Source of the DNA: Thermomicrobiales bacterium
GTDB taxonomy: Bacteria; Chloroflexota; Chloroflexia; Thermomicrobiales; UBA6265
Direction: 5' to 3'
Assembly: GCA_030447145.1 (NCBI GenBank)
Contig: JAUJLY010000119.1
Span: 1 to 7,824, forward strand
Length of the DNA: 7,824 nt
A program made the position numbers and the translations under genes. This document shows positions 1-6,443 of this stretch, piece by piece. Positions within the stretch are counted from its first letter, which is position 1. Each line of letters begins with the position of its first letter. A model generated the notes under the pieces. That model did not search any database. It worked only from the letters and a program-made list of their open reading frames with translations, and had not been told where the DNA came from.

Positions 1-464
1 GCTCTGCCTTTGTGGCACACGGCCTCAGCTTCACCGTGTGGCATACTAAGGGGTATCACCGCGTAGCCTCCCTTCGCTTCCGGCAGGGTGTGATCGCCAA
101 TTGCGAGGCCAGCTGGGCCCACTCGGCGTTCCGCACCTCGATTGAGGTGGCGGGCGAGCACGGATTGTTACGGACGCACAGCGTCGATAGCGCAACCCTG
201 ACATTGGAAGAAACGACCGGCGTCGAATACGACCCGGGCATCGGCCAGAAGAGCAAGGCCTTCACCTATATGCGCCCAACCAACGAGCCGCCGCATCTGC
301 GTGAGCTGCTGCGCTTCATCGATTGCTTGCGCACCGGTACGCCGGTCCCGGTCGATGGGCATGAGGCCGCGCGAACGCTGGCCGTTGCCAACGCGGTGCT
401 GGATTCGATGCGTGAGAACAAGCCGGTCTTCTTTAATGAAGATGATTCCGTCGCTTCGTCCTGA
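1..464 (+). CDS. Gfo/Idh/MocA-family oxidoreductase, C-terminal part (5' end outside window)
   Basis: The reading frame is open from the left edge to TGA at 462-464, about 153 residues. It continues upstream of the first possible internal start (GTG at 12) as S-A-F, so this is a truncated gene and not a small one. The visible part matches the C-terminal substrate-binding and dimerisation domain of the family: beta-sheet segments such as VASLRFRQGVIANCEASW, then an IEVAGEHGLL strand-turn (the family's 'iEv.Gt.G.l' pattern). It closes with the usual helical end, LRELLRFIDCLRTGTPVPVDG followed by ARTLAVANAVLDSMRENKPV. The NAD(P)-binding Rossmann half and the EKP motif must lie upstream. Such enzymes oxidise or reduce sugars, inositols and related acids in the cytoplasm; the substrate cannot be read here. 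The next gene, of the same family, starts 29 bp later, so the two are probably cotranscribed. Confidence 0.88.
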   Translation, partial: SAFVAHGLSFTVWHTKGYHRVASLRFRQGVIANCEASWAHSAFRTSIEVAGEHGLLRTHSVDSATLTLEETTGVEYDPGIGQKSKAFTYMRPTNEPPHLRELLRFIDCLRTGTPVPVDGHEAARTLAVANAVLDSMRENKPVFFNEDDSVASS

Positions 465-493
465 TTGACCACAATCGTCGTGAGGAAGATTCC

Positions 494-1501
494 ATGATGG
501 AAGCACAGAAAACAGTACGTGTGGCGATGCTGAGCTTCGCCCATCTCCACGCCAATGGCTACGCCAGCGCGCTTGGAAGCATGCCGGGTGTCGAGCTGGC
601 GGTTATTGCCGATGAAGACGCCGAGCGGGGCAAGGCGGTGGCGGAGCAGTTCGGCGCCGAGTGGGTCGCGGACTATCACGACGCCCTCTCTCGGGATGAC
701 ATCGATTGTGTTGTCATCTGCTCGGAGAATGCCCGCCACAAGGAATTGACGATTGCCGCGGCCGAGGCGGGCAAGCATGTCCTCTGCGAGAAGCCGTTGG
801 CGACCACGGTGGAGGATGCCCAGGCAATGATCGACGCCTGCAGGCAGCATGGCGTGAAGCTGCAGACTGCCTTCCCGGTACGCTTCAATGCCTCGATCGT
901 GGCGCTTCGTGACGCAGTCAGGGATGGCATGATCGGCCATCCGCTGGTCATCTCGGCGCGGAACCCTGGCACCTGCCCAGGTAGCTGGTTTGTCGATCCT
1001 GCGCTCTCTGGCGGCGGTGCAGTGATCGATCACACCGTGCACGTCGTCGATGTCCTGCGCTGGATCTTCGATGCGGAGGTCACGGAGGTCTACGCCGAGA
1101 TCGACACGCGGATGCACGATATCCCGGTCGACGACACCGGCTTGCTGATGATGAAGCTCAGCAATGGCATTCCCGTCAGCCTCGATACCAGCTGGTCGCG
1201 CCCGGCCAACTGGCCGATCTGGGGTGGGGTCACCATCGACGTGATCGGGGAGACGGGTGTCCTCTTCGCCGATGCCTTCAACAACACCTATGAGATCGCG
1301 GAGGACCAGGGCCCCAGCTATACCTGGCAGTCAGTGGAGACAAGTGGTGATCCGGAAATGGTCGCCGCCTTCATCGACGCCGTCCGCAACGACACCGATC
1401 CGCTGGTCACTGGCGAGGACGGACTGCGCTCGCTCCAGGTTGCGCTCTGCGCCTATGAGTCCGCGGAGCAGAAGGCCCCGGTGCAGGTCGTTACTGCTTG
1501 A
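494..1501 (+). CDS. Gfo/Idh/MocA-family NAD(P)-dependent oxidoreductase
   Basis: Complete gene of 335 residues, normal length for the family. ATG at 494 is preceded by GAGGA at 482-486 with a 7-nt gap; a second ATG follows immediately. Residues 1-125 form the Rossmann domain. The first strand and turn read VRVAMLSFAHLHA (8-20), so the usual GxGxxG is replaced by S14-F-A16-H-L-H19. The family hallmark EKP is at 99-101 (CEKPLATT), with K100 the expected catalytic lysine. Residues 173-186 (GGGAVIDHTVHVVD) give the expected D179 and H183 of the D-x3-H catalytic motif. The C-terminal half is the alpha/beta substrate domain and ends with a helix similar to that of the upstream gene. It should be a soluble cytoplasmic dehydrogenase or reductase for a sugar, polyol or sugar acid; substrate and cofactor preference are not determinable. 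The upstream paralog is 29 bp away. A terminator-like hairpin lies 26 bp downstream, so this may close the dehydrogenase unit. Confidence 0.92.
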   Translation: MMEAQKTVRVAMLSFAHLHANGYASALGSMPGVELAVIADEDAERGKAVAEQFGAEWVADYHDALSRDDIDCVVICSENARHKELTIAAAEAGKHVLCEKPLATTVEDAQAMIDACRQHGVKLQTAFPVRFNASIVALRDAVRDGMIGHPLVISARNPGTCPGSWFVDPALSGGGAVIDHTVHVVDVLRWIFDAEVTEVYAEIDTRMHDIPVDDTGLLMMKLSNGIPVSLDTSWSRPANWPIWGGVTIDVIGETGVLFADAFNNTYEIAEDQGPSYTWQSVETSGDPEMVAAFIDAVRNDTDPLVTGEDGLRSLQVALCAYESAEQKAPVQVVTA

Positions 1502-1527
1502 CCGTGGGGACCTCCTGACGTTGACTC

Positions 1528-1561
1528 GCAGAGGCCGGGAGATAGCGCCCCTGGCCTCTGC
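1528..1561 (+). terminator. GC-rich stem-loop after the dehydrogenase gene, terminator-like but no T-tract
   Basis: GCAGAGGCC at 1528-1536 is perfectly complementary to GGCCTCTGC at 1553-1561. The stem can extend with GGG (1537-1539) against CCC (1549-1551) across a bulged T at 1552. It lies 26 bp after the stop at 1501, where a terminator is expected. The downstream bases (TGCCCCTTG) lack a run of Ts, so it is not a classical intrinsic terminator. It could be a weak or factor-assisted terminator, or an mRNA 3'-end stabiliser. Confidence 0.5.
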
Positions 1562-1614
1562 TGCCCCTTGCTGAATGCGAGACGCAGGTTTGGTGCTCCA
1601 GGTCGACCATACCA

Positions 1615-1641
1615 TTGTACCCTGTCGATTGTGTACATAAT
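1615..1641 (+). promoter_or_regulatory. Candidate sigma70-type promoter with overlapping inverted repeat
   Basis: TTGTAC (1615-1620) and CATAAT (1636-1641) are separated by 15 bp, which is short of the 17-bp optimum. The -10 matches TATAAT at five of six positions; the -35 matches TTGACA only at TTG. TGTAC (1616-1620) and GTACA (1633-1637) form an inverted repeat over the same interval that could be an operator half-site pair. An alternative pair is TTGCGG (1655-1660) and TATGCT (1679-1684) with 18-bp spacing. Either would give a long untranslated leader before the ATG at 1892. This is pattern-matching only. Confidence 0.22.
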
Positions 1642-1891
1642 GCCCCCTTTGGGATTGCGGAAGCGTTGAGTGGTCGGGTATGCTGATGCTACACAGAGAG
1701 CAGCGCGCGTCCAGGGAGACTCGCCACAACAGCACGTCAGTATCCGGATGATCCATGCAAGGATGCGTGTCGGTGTGGGCCGAAACCGCCTGTAAGCACC
1801 GGGACCTGGAACAACCCGCAACAGCGAATGGTGTCAACCGTTCGCCATGAGGCTGCTGGAGCTGTGGGCCGACAGCCGGAATGGATGATCT

Positions 1892-2974
1892 ATGGCAACT
1901 CTCGTCACCGATGTTGCAGCGATTGAAGAGGAAGAGGATGTTGTACGCCAATCTCGCCTGAAGGGGTTTCTTGGCAACTACTTCCTGCGCCGGTTGTTCC
2001 GGGCATTCCTTACCATCTTCTTCGTGTCCACGCTGACGTTCTTCCTTGTCCGGTTGCTTCCCGGAAGCCCGGTCGATGTCTATATCAACCAGCAAATCCA
2101 GCAATATGGCTATACCTATGAGGAAGCGTCCAACCAGGCACGTTCGCTCTTCTCGATCGATGTCGAGCAGCCGCTCCTCCTGCAGTACCTCGACTATCTC
2201 AAGAACCTGGTGCGTGGCGATATGGGTATGTCGATCACGGCTCCCGGAACATCCGTCGCCAGCATTATCGAGTCGCGCATCGGGTGGACAATCTTCAGCG
2301 TTGGCACTGCGTTGATCATCTCGTTTGTTCTCGGCAGCTTTATCGGCATGCTGATGGCTTACTGGCGCGGCGGCAAGTTCGACGGGTTCATGTCGACTTT
2401 TGGCGCAATTACAGGCTCCATCCCCGATTACCAGTTGGCCCTGCTCTTCATTGTCATTTTCGGCGTCCGCATGGGCTTATTCCCTTATACCCAGATGCGT
2501 GGCGCGCTCAGTAGCGGGCAACAGGTCGAGTTCAGCTTCGCCTTCGTTCAGGATGCGTTGTATCACGCGATCATGCCGATCCTGGTCTATGTCTTCGTCT
2601 CAATCGGGGGATGGATGCTGCTGATGAAGAGCACCACCATCCAGGCGTTGGAGGAGGATTTTGTCACGGCGGCTCGTGCGCGTGGCATCCCGGAATGGCG
2701 CATCCTCGTCTTTTATGTCGGGCGAAATGCCATCCTGCCGCTCTTTACCACGCTGACGGTCTCGATCGGGTTCGTAGTTGGTGGATCACTGCTGGTCGAG
2801 CCGATCTTCCAGTACCAGGGCATTGGCGCGAGGCTGTTCGAGTCGATCCAGCAACGGGATTACTCGACGCTTCAGGGCATTTTCCTGATGATCACGGTTT
2901 CGGTGGTTGCTGCGAACCTGATCGCCGATCTGCTGTACAGTCGGCTTGATCCGCGCATTCGCTCGAAGGGATAG
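1892..2974 (+). CDS. dppB: DppB/OppB-like ABC importer permease subunit
   Basis: Inner-membrane channel subunit of a peptide/nickel-type (PepT) ABC importer, 360 residues, slightly longer than the usual 310-340. The excess includes an acidic cytoplasmic N-terminus (AAIEEEEDVVRQ, 9-20). Predicted membrane segments lie near 36-55, 132-156, 178-195, 226-245, 284-304 and 328-348. The family N-terminal signature is seen in LTFFLVRLLPGSPVD (48-62) and in YLDYLKNLVRGDMGMS (99-114). The ATPase-coupling EAA loop is at 255-283 (EDFVTAARARGIPEWRILV, then RNAILP). The family's C-terminal pattern follows at 303-330 (EPIFQYQGIGARLFESI). ATG 1892 is fixed by an in-frame TGA at 1886-1888; the ribosome site is weak (GGA at 1883-1885). 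It heads the transporter operon, and dppC begins 6 bp after its TAG. The symbol is by family and does not assert a dipeptide substrate. Confidence 0.95.
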   Translation: MATLVTDVAAIEEEEDVVRQSRLKGFLGNYFLRRLFRAFLTIFFVSTLTFFLVRLLPGSPVDVYINQQIQQYGYTYEEASNQARSLFSIDVEQPLLLQYLDYLKNLVRGDMGMSITAPGTSVASIIESRIGWTIFSVGTALIISFVLGSFIGMLMAYWRGGKFDGFMSTFGAITGSIPDYQLALLFIVIFGVRMGLFPYTQMRGALSSGQQVEFSFAFVQDALYHAIMPILVYVFVSIGGWMLLMKSTTIQALEEDFVTAARARGIPEWRILVFYVGRNAILPLFTTLTVSIGFVVGGSLLVEPIFQYQGIGARLFESIQQRDYSTLQGIFLMITVSVVAANLIADLLYSRLDPRIRSKG

Positions 2975-2980
2975 ACTGTC

Positions 2981-3889
2981 ATGGCCGAGGCAACGTTGAA
3001 CACCTCCGATCCGACTGCAGCAGCGGTTGAGGTGGAGATGCGGAAGAAGAGTTTCTGGCGTGTCTTTGTCGAGCGGAACAAGGCCGGCGCCTTCGGGATT
3101 TTTCTGCTGACGGTCATCCTGTTGCTGACCTTTATCGGGCCTTTCTTTGTGCATGGCGAGAACCGGACCAATGTCTCCCTTATCTATGGAGGGCCGTCGT
3201 GGGCGCATCCACTCGGGTTTGACCATAGTGGCCGGGACATCTGGTACCAGATCGTCCATGGCGGCCGAAGTGTCATCCTCGTCGCATTCCTGGCGGCGCT
3301 GATGGCAACGGCTATCGGGGTCATCCTCGGGTCGCTCGCTGCCATGATCGGCGGCAAGTTCGATGTTGCGATGCTGACGATTTCTGATGTCGTACTTACG
3401 GTTCCCACCATCATTCTTCTCGCGGTCCTGGCGGCGTTTGTTCGGTTAAATTCTCCAGTCCAGTTGGCGTTGATCCTGGGAGCGACCGGTTGGCCTGTCC
3501 TGCTGCTGGCGATTCGCTCGCAGGTGCTATCTCTGAAAGAGCGCGAGTATGTTGAAGCAGCCCGCATGCTGGATCTCGGCATGCCGCGGATCCTCTTCCG
3601 CGAGGTGCTGCCCAATATGGCAAGCTACATCCTCATCAACTTCGTCTTTAACATGCGCGGCGCGGTCTATGGCCAAGTGGCACTCTACTTCCTCGGTCTG
3701 GTGTCGCTCTCGGGTGTGAACTGGGGCATCATGATTCAGGAGGCATTCCGTCGCGGCGCCGTGTTTCTTCCAGCCAGCATGATGGGCCTTGTCGCACCGA
3801 TTTTCATGATCGTCATGCTGATGTGGTCGCTCATCCTCGTTGCACGATCGCTGGAAGATGTCTTCAACCCACGGCTGCGTGAGCCATAA
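2981..3889 (+). CDS. dppC: DppC/OppC-like ABC importer permease subunit
   Basis: Second permease subunit, 302 residues, typical length. An OppC-type N-terminal helix is at about 35-56, after a short cytoplasmic segment containing FWRVFVERNKAG (25-36). The family signature HPLGFDHSGRDIWYQ (76-90), followed by GGRSVI (94-99), precedes the transmembrane core. Membrane segments are near 98-123, 134-154, 160-180, 216-242 and 264-288. The EAA coupling loop is at 189-212 (EYVEAARMLDLGMPRILFRE, then VLPN). It should pair with DppB to form the pathway and contact one ATPase. ATG 2981 lies 6 bp after the dppB stop with AAGGG (2966-2970) upstream at a 10-nt gap, indicating translational coupling. No key motif is missing. 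Next gene starts 49 bp downstream. Confidence 0.96.
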   Translation: MAEATLNTSDPTAAAVEVEMRKKSFWRVFVERNKAGAFGIFLLTVILLLTFIGPFFVHGENRTNVSLIYGGPSWAHPLGFDHSGRDIWYQIVHGGRSVILVAFLAALMATAIGVILGSLAAMIGGKFDVAMLTISDVVLTVPTIILLAVLAAFVRLNSPVQLALILGATGWPVLLLAIRSQVLSLKEREYVEAARMLDLGMPRILFREVLPNMASYILINFVFNMRGAVYGQVALYFLGLVSLSGVNWGIMIQEAFRRGAVFLPASMMGLVAPIFMIVMLMWSLILVARSLEDVFNPRLREP

Positions 3890-3927
3890 CGCCGCGGCCG
3901 GTAACGACGATGCACCATCAGGAACAT

Positions 3928-3931
3928 GGAG
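3928..3931 (+). promoter_or_regulatory. Ribosome binding site that fixes the dppD start at GTG
   Basis: GGAG at 3928-3931 is 7 nt upstream of GTG 3939. The same frame is open further upstream to TTG 3840, but that start would overlap the dppC end by 50 bp. The extra 33 residues have no family counterpart, and no better ribosome site or in-frame ATG exists there. Confidence 0.65.
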
Positions 3932-3938
3932 TAGCACT

Positions 3939-5045
3939 GTGAGCGATGCAACCAAGGACCAGGTCATTCCCGATGCCCGGATCGATGATCAGGAGGAGCC
4001 GGATCATACAACCCCGACGATCCTCTCCATTGAGGACATGTGGGTCGAGTACAAAACGCCGCACGGATGGTTGCAAGCGGTCCGTGGTGCAACCCTGGAT
4101 ATCAAGAGAGGCGAGGCTGTCGCCCTGATTGGCGAGAGTGGCTCCGGCAAGTCCACGCTCGGGTTCGCCATCCTGCGGATGCTTGCTCGTGGCGCACGCA
4201 TCGCCAAAGGCAAGGCAATCTTTACCAACTCACGGGGCGAGAGCTACGATCTGGTTACGCTCCCAGACAAGAACTTCCGTGAGTTTCGCTGGAGCGAGTG
4301 CTCAATGACCTTCCAGGCGGCGCAGAATTCGCTCAACCCTGTTATGCGGGTCAAGGATACGTTCTGGGAGACAGCCAAGGCGCACGGCAAGCGAAATCAC
4401 AAGGAGATCGACGAGCGCACGCTCGACCTGCTTCGCAAGGTGCAGCTCGATCCACGCCGCGTTTTCGATGCCTATCCCCACGAACTCTCGGGTGGTATGC
4501 GGCAGCGTGTCTCGATCGCGCTGAGCCTGTTGCTGGAGCCAGACCTCGTGATCCTCGATGAGCCGACGACCGCACTCGATATCCTGACCCAGCGTGCCAT
4601 CATCGATGTCGTCAAGAATCTGCGCGAGCAACTTGACTTCACGCTGATCTTTATCTCGCACGATCTCTCTCTGGCGGCCGAGCTGGCCGATCGGGTGGCG
4701 ACCATGTATGGCGGCGAGATCGTGGAATATGCCGCGGTGCGGGATACATTCTACCGGCCCAGGCATCCATACACCGTTGGTCTCCTGAACGCCGTGCCTC
4801 CGATTGTTGGCGAGGAATTCACCCCGCTGACCGCGATACCGGGATCTACACCGAACCTGCTGGACATGCCAAGCGGCTGTCCGTTCCATCCTCGCTGCCC
4901 GTATCACACCGACATTTGCATCAGGGAAGATCCGCCGCTGATGGATGTCGGTGGAAATCACCTGACCGCTTGCCATCACCACGACAAGGTAACCCGGGAT
5001 CCCGAGATTTGGGAGAGGATGACTGCCGAGGAGGCTGTTGGTTAG
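3939..5045 (+). CDS. dppD: DppD/OppD-like ABC importer ATP-binding protein
   Basis: Cytoplasmic ATPase subunit, 368 residues from GTG 3939. Residues 1-27 are a polar, acidic extension; the ABC domain starts at ILSIEDMWVEY (28-38). Motifs in order: Walker A GESGSGKS (65-72), Q-loop F125-Q126, signature LSGGMRQRV (183-191), Walker B LVILDEPT (203-210) with catalytic E208, D-loop TALD (210-213), H-loop H241 (ISHDLS). All are canonical, so this half-site should hydrolyse ATP. A Dpp/Opp C-terminal domain begins at RPRHPYTVGLLNAVP (273-287). It contains C314, C320, C327 and C345 (CX5CX6CX17C), the pattern linked in this family to an iron-sulfur cluster. The gene lies 49 bp after dppC and 108 bp before dppF. 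It is expected to form a heterodimer with DppF beneath the DppBC channel. The N-terminal limit is the main uncertainty. Confidence 0.94.
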   Translation: MSDATKDQVIPDARIDDQEEPDHTTPTILSIEDMWVEYKTPHGWLQAVRGATLDIKRGEAVALIGESGSGKSTLGFAILRMLARGARIAKGKAIFTNSRGESYDLVTLPDKNFREFRWSECSMTFQAAQNSLNPVMRVKDTFWETAKAHGKRNHKEIDERTLDLLRKVQLDPRRVFDAYPHELSGGMRQRVSIALSLLLEPDLVILDEPTTALDILTQRAIIDVVKNLREQLDFTLIFISHDLSLAAELADRVATMYGGEIVEYAAVRDTFYRPRHPYTVGLLNAVPPIVGEEFTPLTAIPGSTPNLLDMPSGCPFHPRCPYHTDICIREDPPLMDVGGNHLTACHHHDKVTRDPEIWERMTAEEAVG

Positions 5046-5153
5046 CGGTCGCTTCCTGCCAGGACAAGCGTTCGATTTCAACCTGATATGGGGATTGACC
5101 GCTCAAGAGTCCACCACACTCGGTTCGCCGGAGAGGCGTGAGGAGTCAAGAAG
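5046..5153. other. 108-bp spacer between dppD and dppF with the dppF ribosome site
   Basis: This gap is wider than the two other internal gaps in the transporter core (6 and 49 bp). No gene or clear promoter is visible. A small stem CGCC (5126-5129) / GGCG (5135-5138) sits just ahead of the ribosome site AGGAG (5141-5145), which is 8 nt from ATG 5154 and supports that start. Confidence 0.5.
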
Positions 5154-6206
5154 ATGAACGAGCCACTGATGTCCCTGCAGAACCTGACTCGCACATTCGA
5201 CACGCGCGGCGGCAGGATCGTCGCGGTCGACAATGTGTCGTTCGACCTCCACAAGGGAGATATTCTCTGCCTTGTGGGCGAGAGTGGTAGCGGCAAGACA
5301 ACTGTGGCCCGGATGGCGGGGGGTATGCTCAAGCCGAGCTTGGGAAAGGTGTTGTTTGAAGGGCGCGACATCAACGCGATGGGGAAGGATGACTTCAAGT
5401 CCTATCGTCAGGCTGTCCAGATCATTCACCAGGATCCCTATGCCTCACTTAATCCAGTCCAGACGATTGGCGAAATCATCCGCGCTCCTCTCCTCCACCA
5501 CAAATTGGTCAAGGGGCGGCGGGAGGCGACGCAACGCGTTGCCGAGTTACTGGAGTTGGTCGACCTGAGTCCGGCCGAGAATTACATCGGCAAATATCCA
5601 CACCAGCTCTCGGGCGGGCAGCGACAGCGCGTCTCCATTGCCCGGGCAATGACACTCAATCCACGCATGATCATCGCCGACGAGGCGGTTTCGATGGTGG
5701 ATGTCTCAACCCGCGTCAGTCTGCTCAACACCATGCTCAAGCTCAGTAACGAGCTCGGTGTCACCTTCATGTTCATCACACACGATCTTTCAGTGGTTAA
5801 ATATTTCGGCTGGGAAGGCAGGGTCGGCGTCATGTACGTCGGCAAGCTTGTCGAACGCGGGCGCACACCGAATCTGATCGGCCGCTCGCTCCATCCCTAC
5901 ACCCGCGCACTGGCGGCGGCGATTCCGGAGGCCGATCCTGATCTGACCCGGTCGAAGGAAAAGCTGCAGCTGCGTAGTCTTGACATCCCCAACTTGAACG
6001 CGCTCCCAAGCGGATGTGTCTTTCACCCGCGCTGTCCCTACTGGGTAGAGGGTCTGTGCGACGTCAAATCGCCACCACTTGTGGACGTTGGCAACGGCCG
6101 TGAGGTCGCCTGCCACGTTGTTGTCCGGAATATCCAGGAAGGCGGGAACGGCCGTGATTTGGCTCCGACCAGCGAAGAGCTGAGGACGTCGAGTGCCGCT
6201 GACTGA
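5154..6206 (+). CDS. dppF: DppF/OppF-like ABC importer ATP-binding protein with variant Walker B/D-loop
   Basis: Second ATPase subunit, 350 residues, typical length. Motifs in order: Walker A GESGSGKT (42-49), Q-loop Q93 in IHQDPYASLNP (91-101), signature LSGGQRQRV (152-160), Walker B MIIADEAVS (172-180), H-loop H210 (ITHDLS). The usual DEPVSALD is here DEAVSMVD (176-183): proline 178 is alanine and the D-loop ALD is MVD. The catalytic E177 and D-loop D183 are kept, so activity is still expected. After the H-loop, VVKYFGWEGRVGVMYVGK replaces the common 'adRiaVMY.GkivE' lead-in. The C-terminal Dpp/Opp domain (SLHPYTRALAAAIPEADP, 245-262) carries C288, C294, C302 and C320 (CX5CX7CX17C), a second candidate iron-sulfur site. 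ATG 5154 has AGGAG 8 nt upstream. The gene ends in tandem in-frame stops, TGA then TAG (6204-6209). Confidence 0.95.
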   Translation: MNEPLMSLQNLTRTFDTRGGRIVAVDNVSFDLHKGDILCLVGESGSGKTTVARMAGGMLKPSLGKVLFEGRDINAMGKDDFKSYRQAVQIIHQDPYASLNPVQTIGEIIRAPLLHHKLVKGRREATQRVAELLELVDLSPAENYIGKYPHQLSGGQRQRVSIARAMTLNPRMIIADEAVSMVDVSTRVSLLNTMLKLSNELGVTFMFITHDLSVVKYFGWEGRVGVMYVGKLVERGRTPNLIGRSLHPYTRALAAAIPEADPDLTRSKEKLQLRSLDIPNLNALPSGCVFHPRCPYWVEGLCDVKSPPLVDVGNGREVACHVVVRNIQEGGNGRDLAPTSEELRTSSAAD

Positions 6207-6249
6207 TAGTGTTCCCGGCGGATCTGGTCATGCCGATGCATGAAACTTA

Positions 6250-6263
6250 CAGGAGGAATCCTG
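6250..6263 (+). repeat. Hairpin with GGAA tetraloop enclosing a Shine-Dalgarno motif
   Basis: CAGGA (6250-6254) pairs perfectly with TCCTG (6259-6263) around loop GGAA, a GNRA-type tetraloop. The AGGAGG motif (6251-6256) is partly paired in it. No good start codon lies at normal distance downstream. Confidence 0.4.
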
Positions 6264-6309
6264 AGACCCCGAATGGTGAAGAAAGGAGGGTGTTCTTCGC
6301 GCATGGTTG

Positions 6310-6325
6310 TCCCGGAGAGCCGGGA
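6310..6325 (+). repeat. Perfect 6-bp GC hairpin
   Basis: TCCCGG (6310-6315) is complementary to CCGGGA (6320-6325) around the loop AGAG. There is no T-tract after it, so it is not an intrinsic terminator. It lies about 100 bp after the dppF stop, where it could protect mRNA 3' ends or mark processing. Confidence 0.4.
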
Positions 6326-6336
6326 GTCGATGTGCC

Positions 6337-6358
6337 GGCCGCAGCCATATCGGCGGCC
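6337..6358 (+). repeat. Inverted repeat GGCCGC / GCGGCC
   Basis: GGCCGC (6337-6342) and GCGGCC (6353-6358) are perfect complements separated by 10 nt. With the hairpin at 6310-6325 it forms a pair of GC-rich stems in the leader. Confidence 0.35.
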
Positions 6359-6436
6359 AAAGCCAGGTCTATCCGGTTTCGGGGCTGAAACGTGGGGCTC
6401 ACAACGATGAGCCAGGTAGAAAACAAGTCGATCTTC

Positions 6437-6443
6437 AAGGAGG
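6437..6443 (+). promoter_or_regulatory. Strong ribosome binding site for the binding-protein gene
   Basis: AAGGAGG (6437-6443) lies 5 nt before ATG 6449. It is the strongest Shine-Dalgarno match in the window, fixes this start, and fits high translation of a binding protein. Confidence 0.85.

Larger units (their letters stand above)
1502..1891. other. 390-bp gene-free region between dehydrogenase and transporter units
   Basis: No convincing gene is visible. It contains the stem-loop at 1528-1561, the 8-bp perfect palindrome GGTCGACC at 1601-1608, and a -10-like CATAAT at 1636-1641. It also contains a small hairpin at 1861-1876 (GCTGT, 6-nt loop, ACAGC) just upstream of the dppB ribosome site. 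A 23-codon open frame from ATG 1680 to TGA 1751 has only a poor ribosome site and looks incidental. GGATGATCCATG at 1747-1758 nearly repeats GGATGATCTATG at 1883-1894, which covers the dppB start. Every other gene gap in the window is at most 242 bp, so this is the likeliest place for a transporter promoter and operator. Confidence 0.6.

Noticed and set aside
266..1117. Long open frame (283 codons) on the minus strand
   Set aside because: It is antisense to the end of one and most of the second Gfo/Idh/MocA gene. Its translation is rich in Arg, His and Asp with no recognisable fold, typical of GC-rich shadows.
1453..1638. Minus-strand small frame starting at ATG 1638 with AAAGGGGGC upstream
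   Set aside because: The ribosome-like site is the only support. The 62-residue product lacks recognisable features, runs through the hairpin and overlaps the end of the dehydrogenase gene. A chance frame is more likely, though it is the best small-gene candidate in the gap.
1331..2104. Minus-strand open frame of 257 codons across the intergenic region
   Set aside because: It overlaps the 3' end of the dehydrogenase and the 5' end of dppB, both well supported, and has no recognisable motif.
3840..3938. Extended N-terminus of dppD from TTG 3840
   Set aside because: It would overlap dppC by 50 bp and add 33 residues without family support, whereas GTG 3939 has GGAG at ideal distance.
4302..5081. 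Minus-strand open frame of 259 codons opposite dppD
   Set aside because: It is antisense to a gene with a full set of ABC motifs; the product has shadow-like composition.
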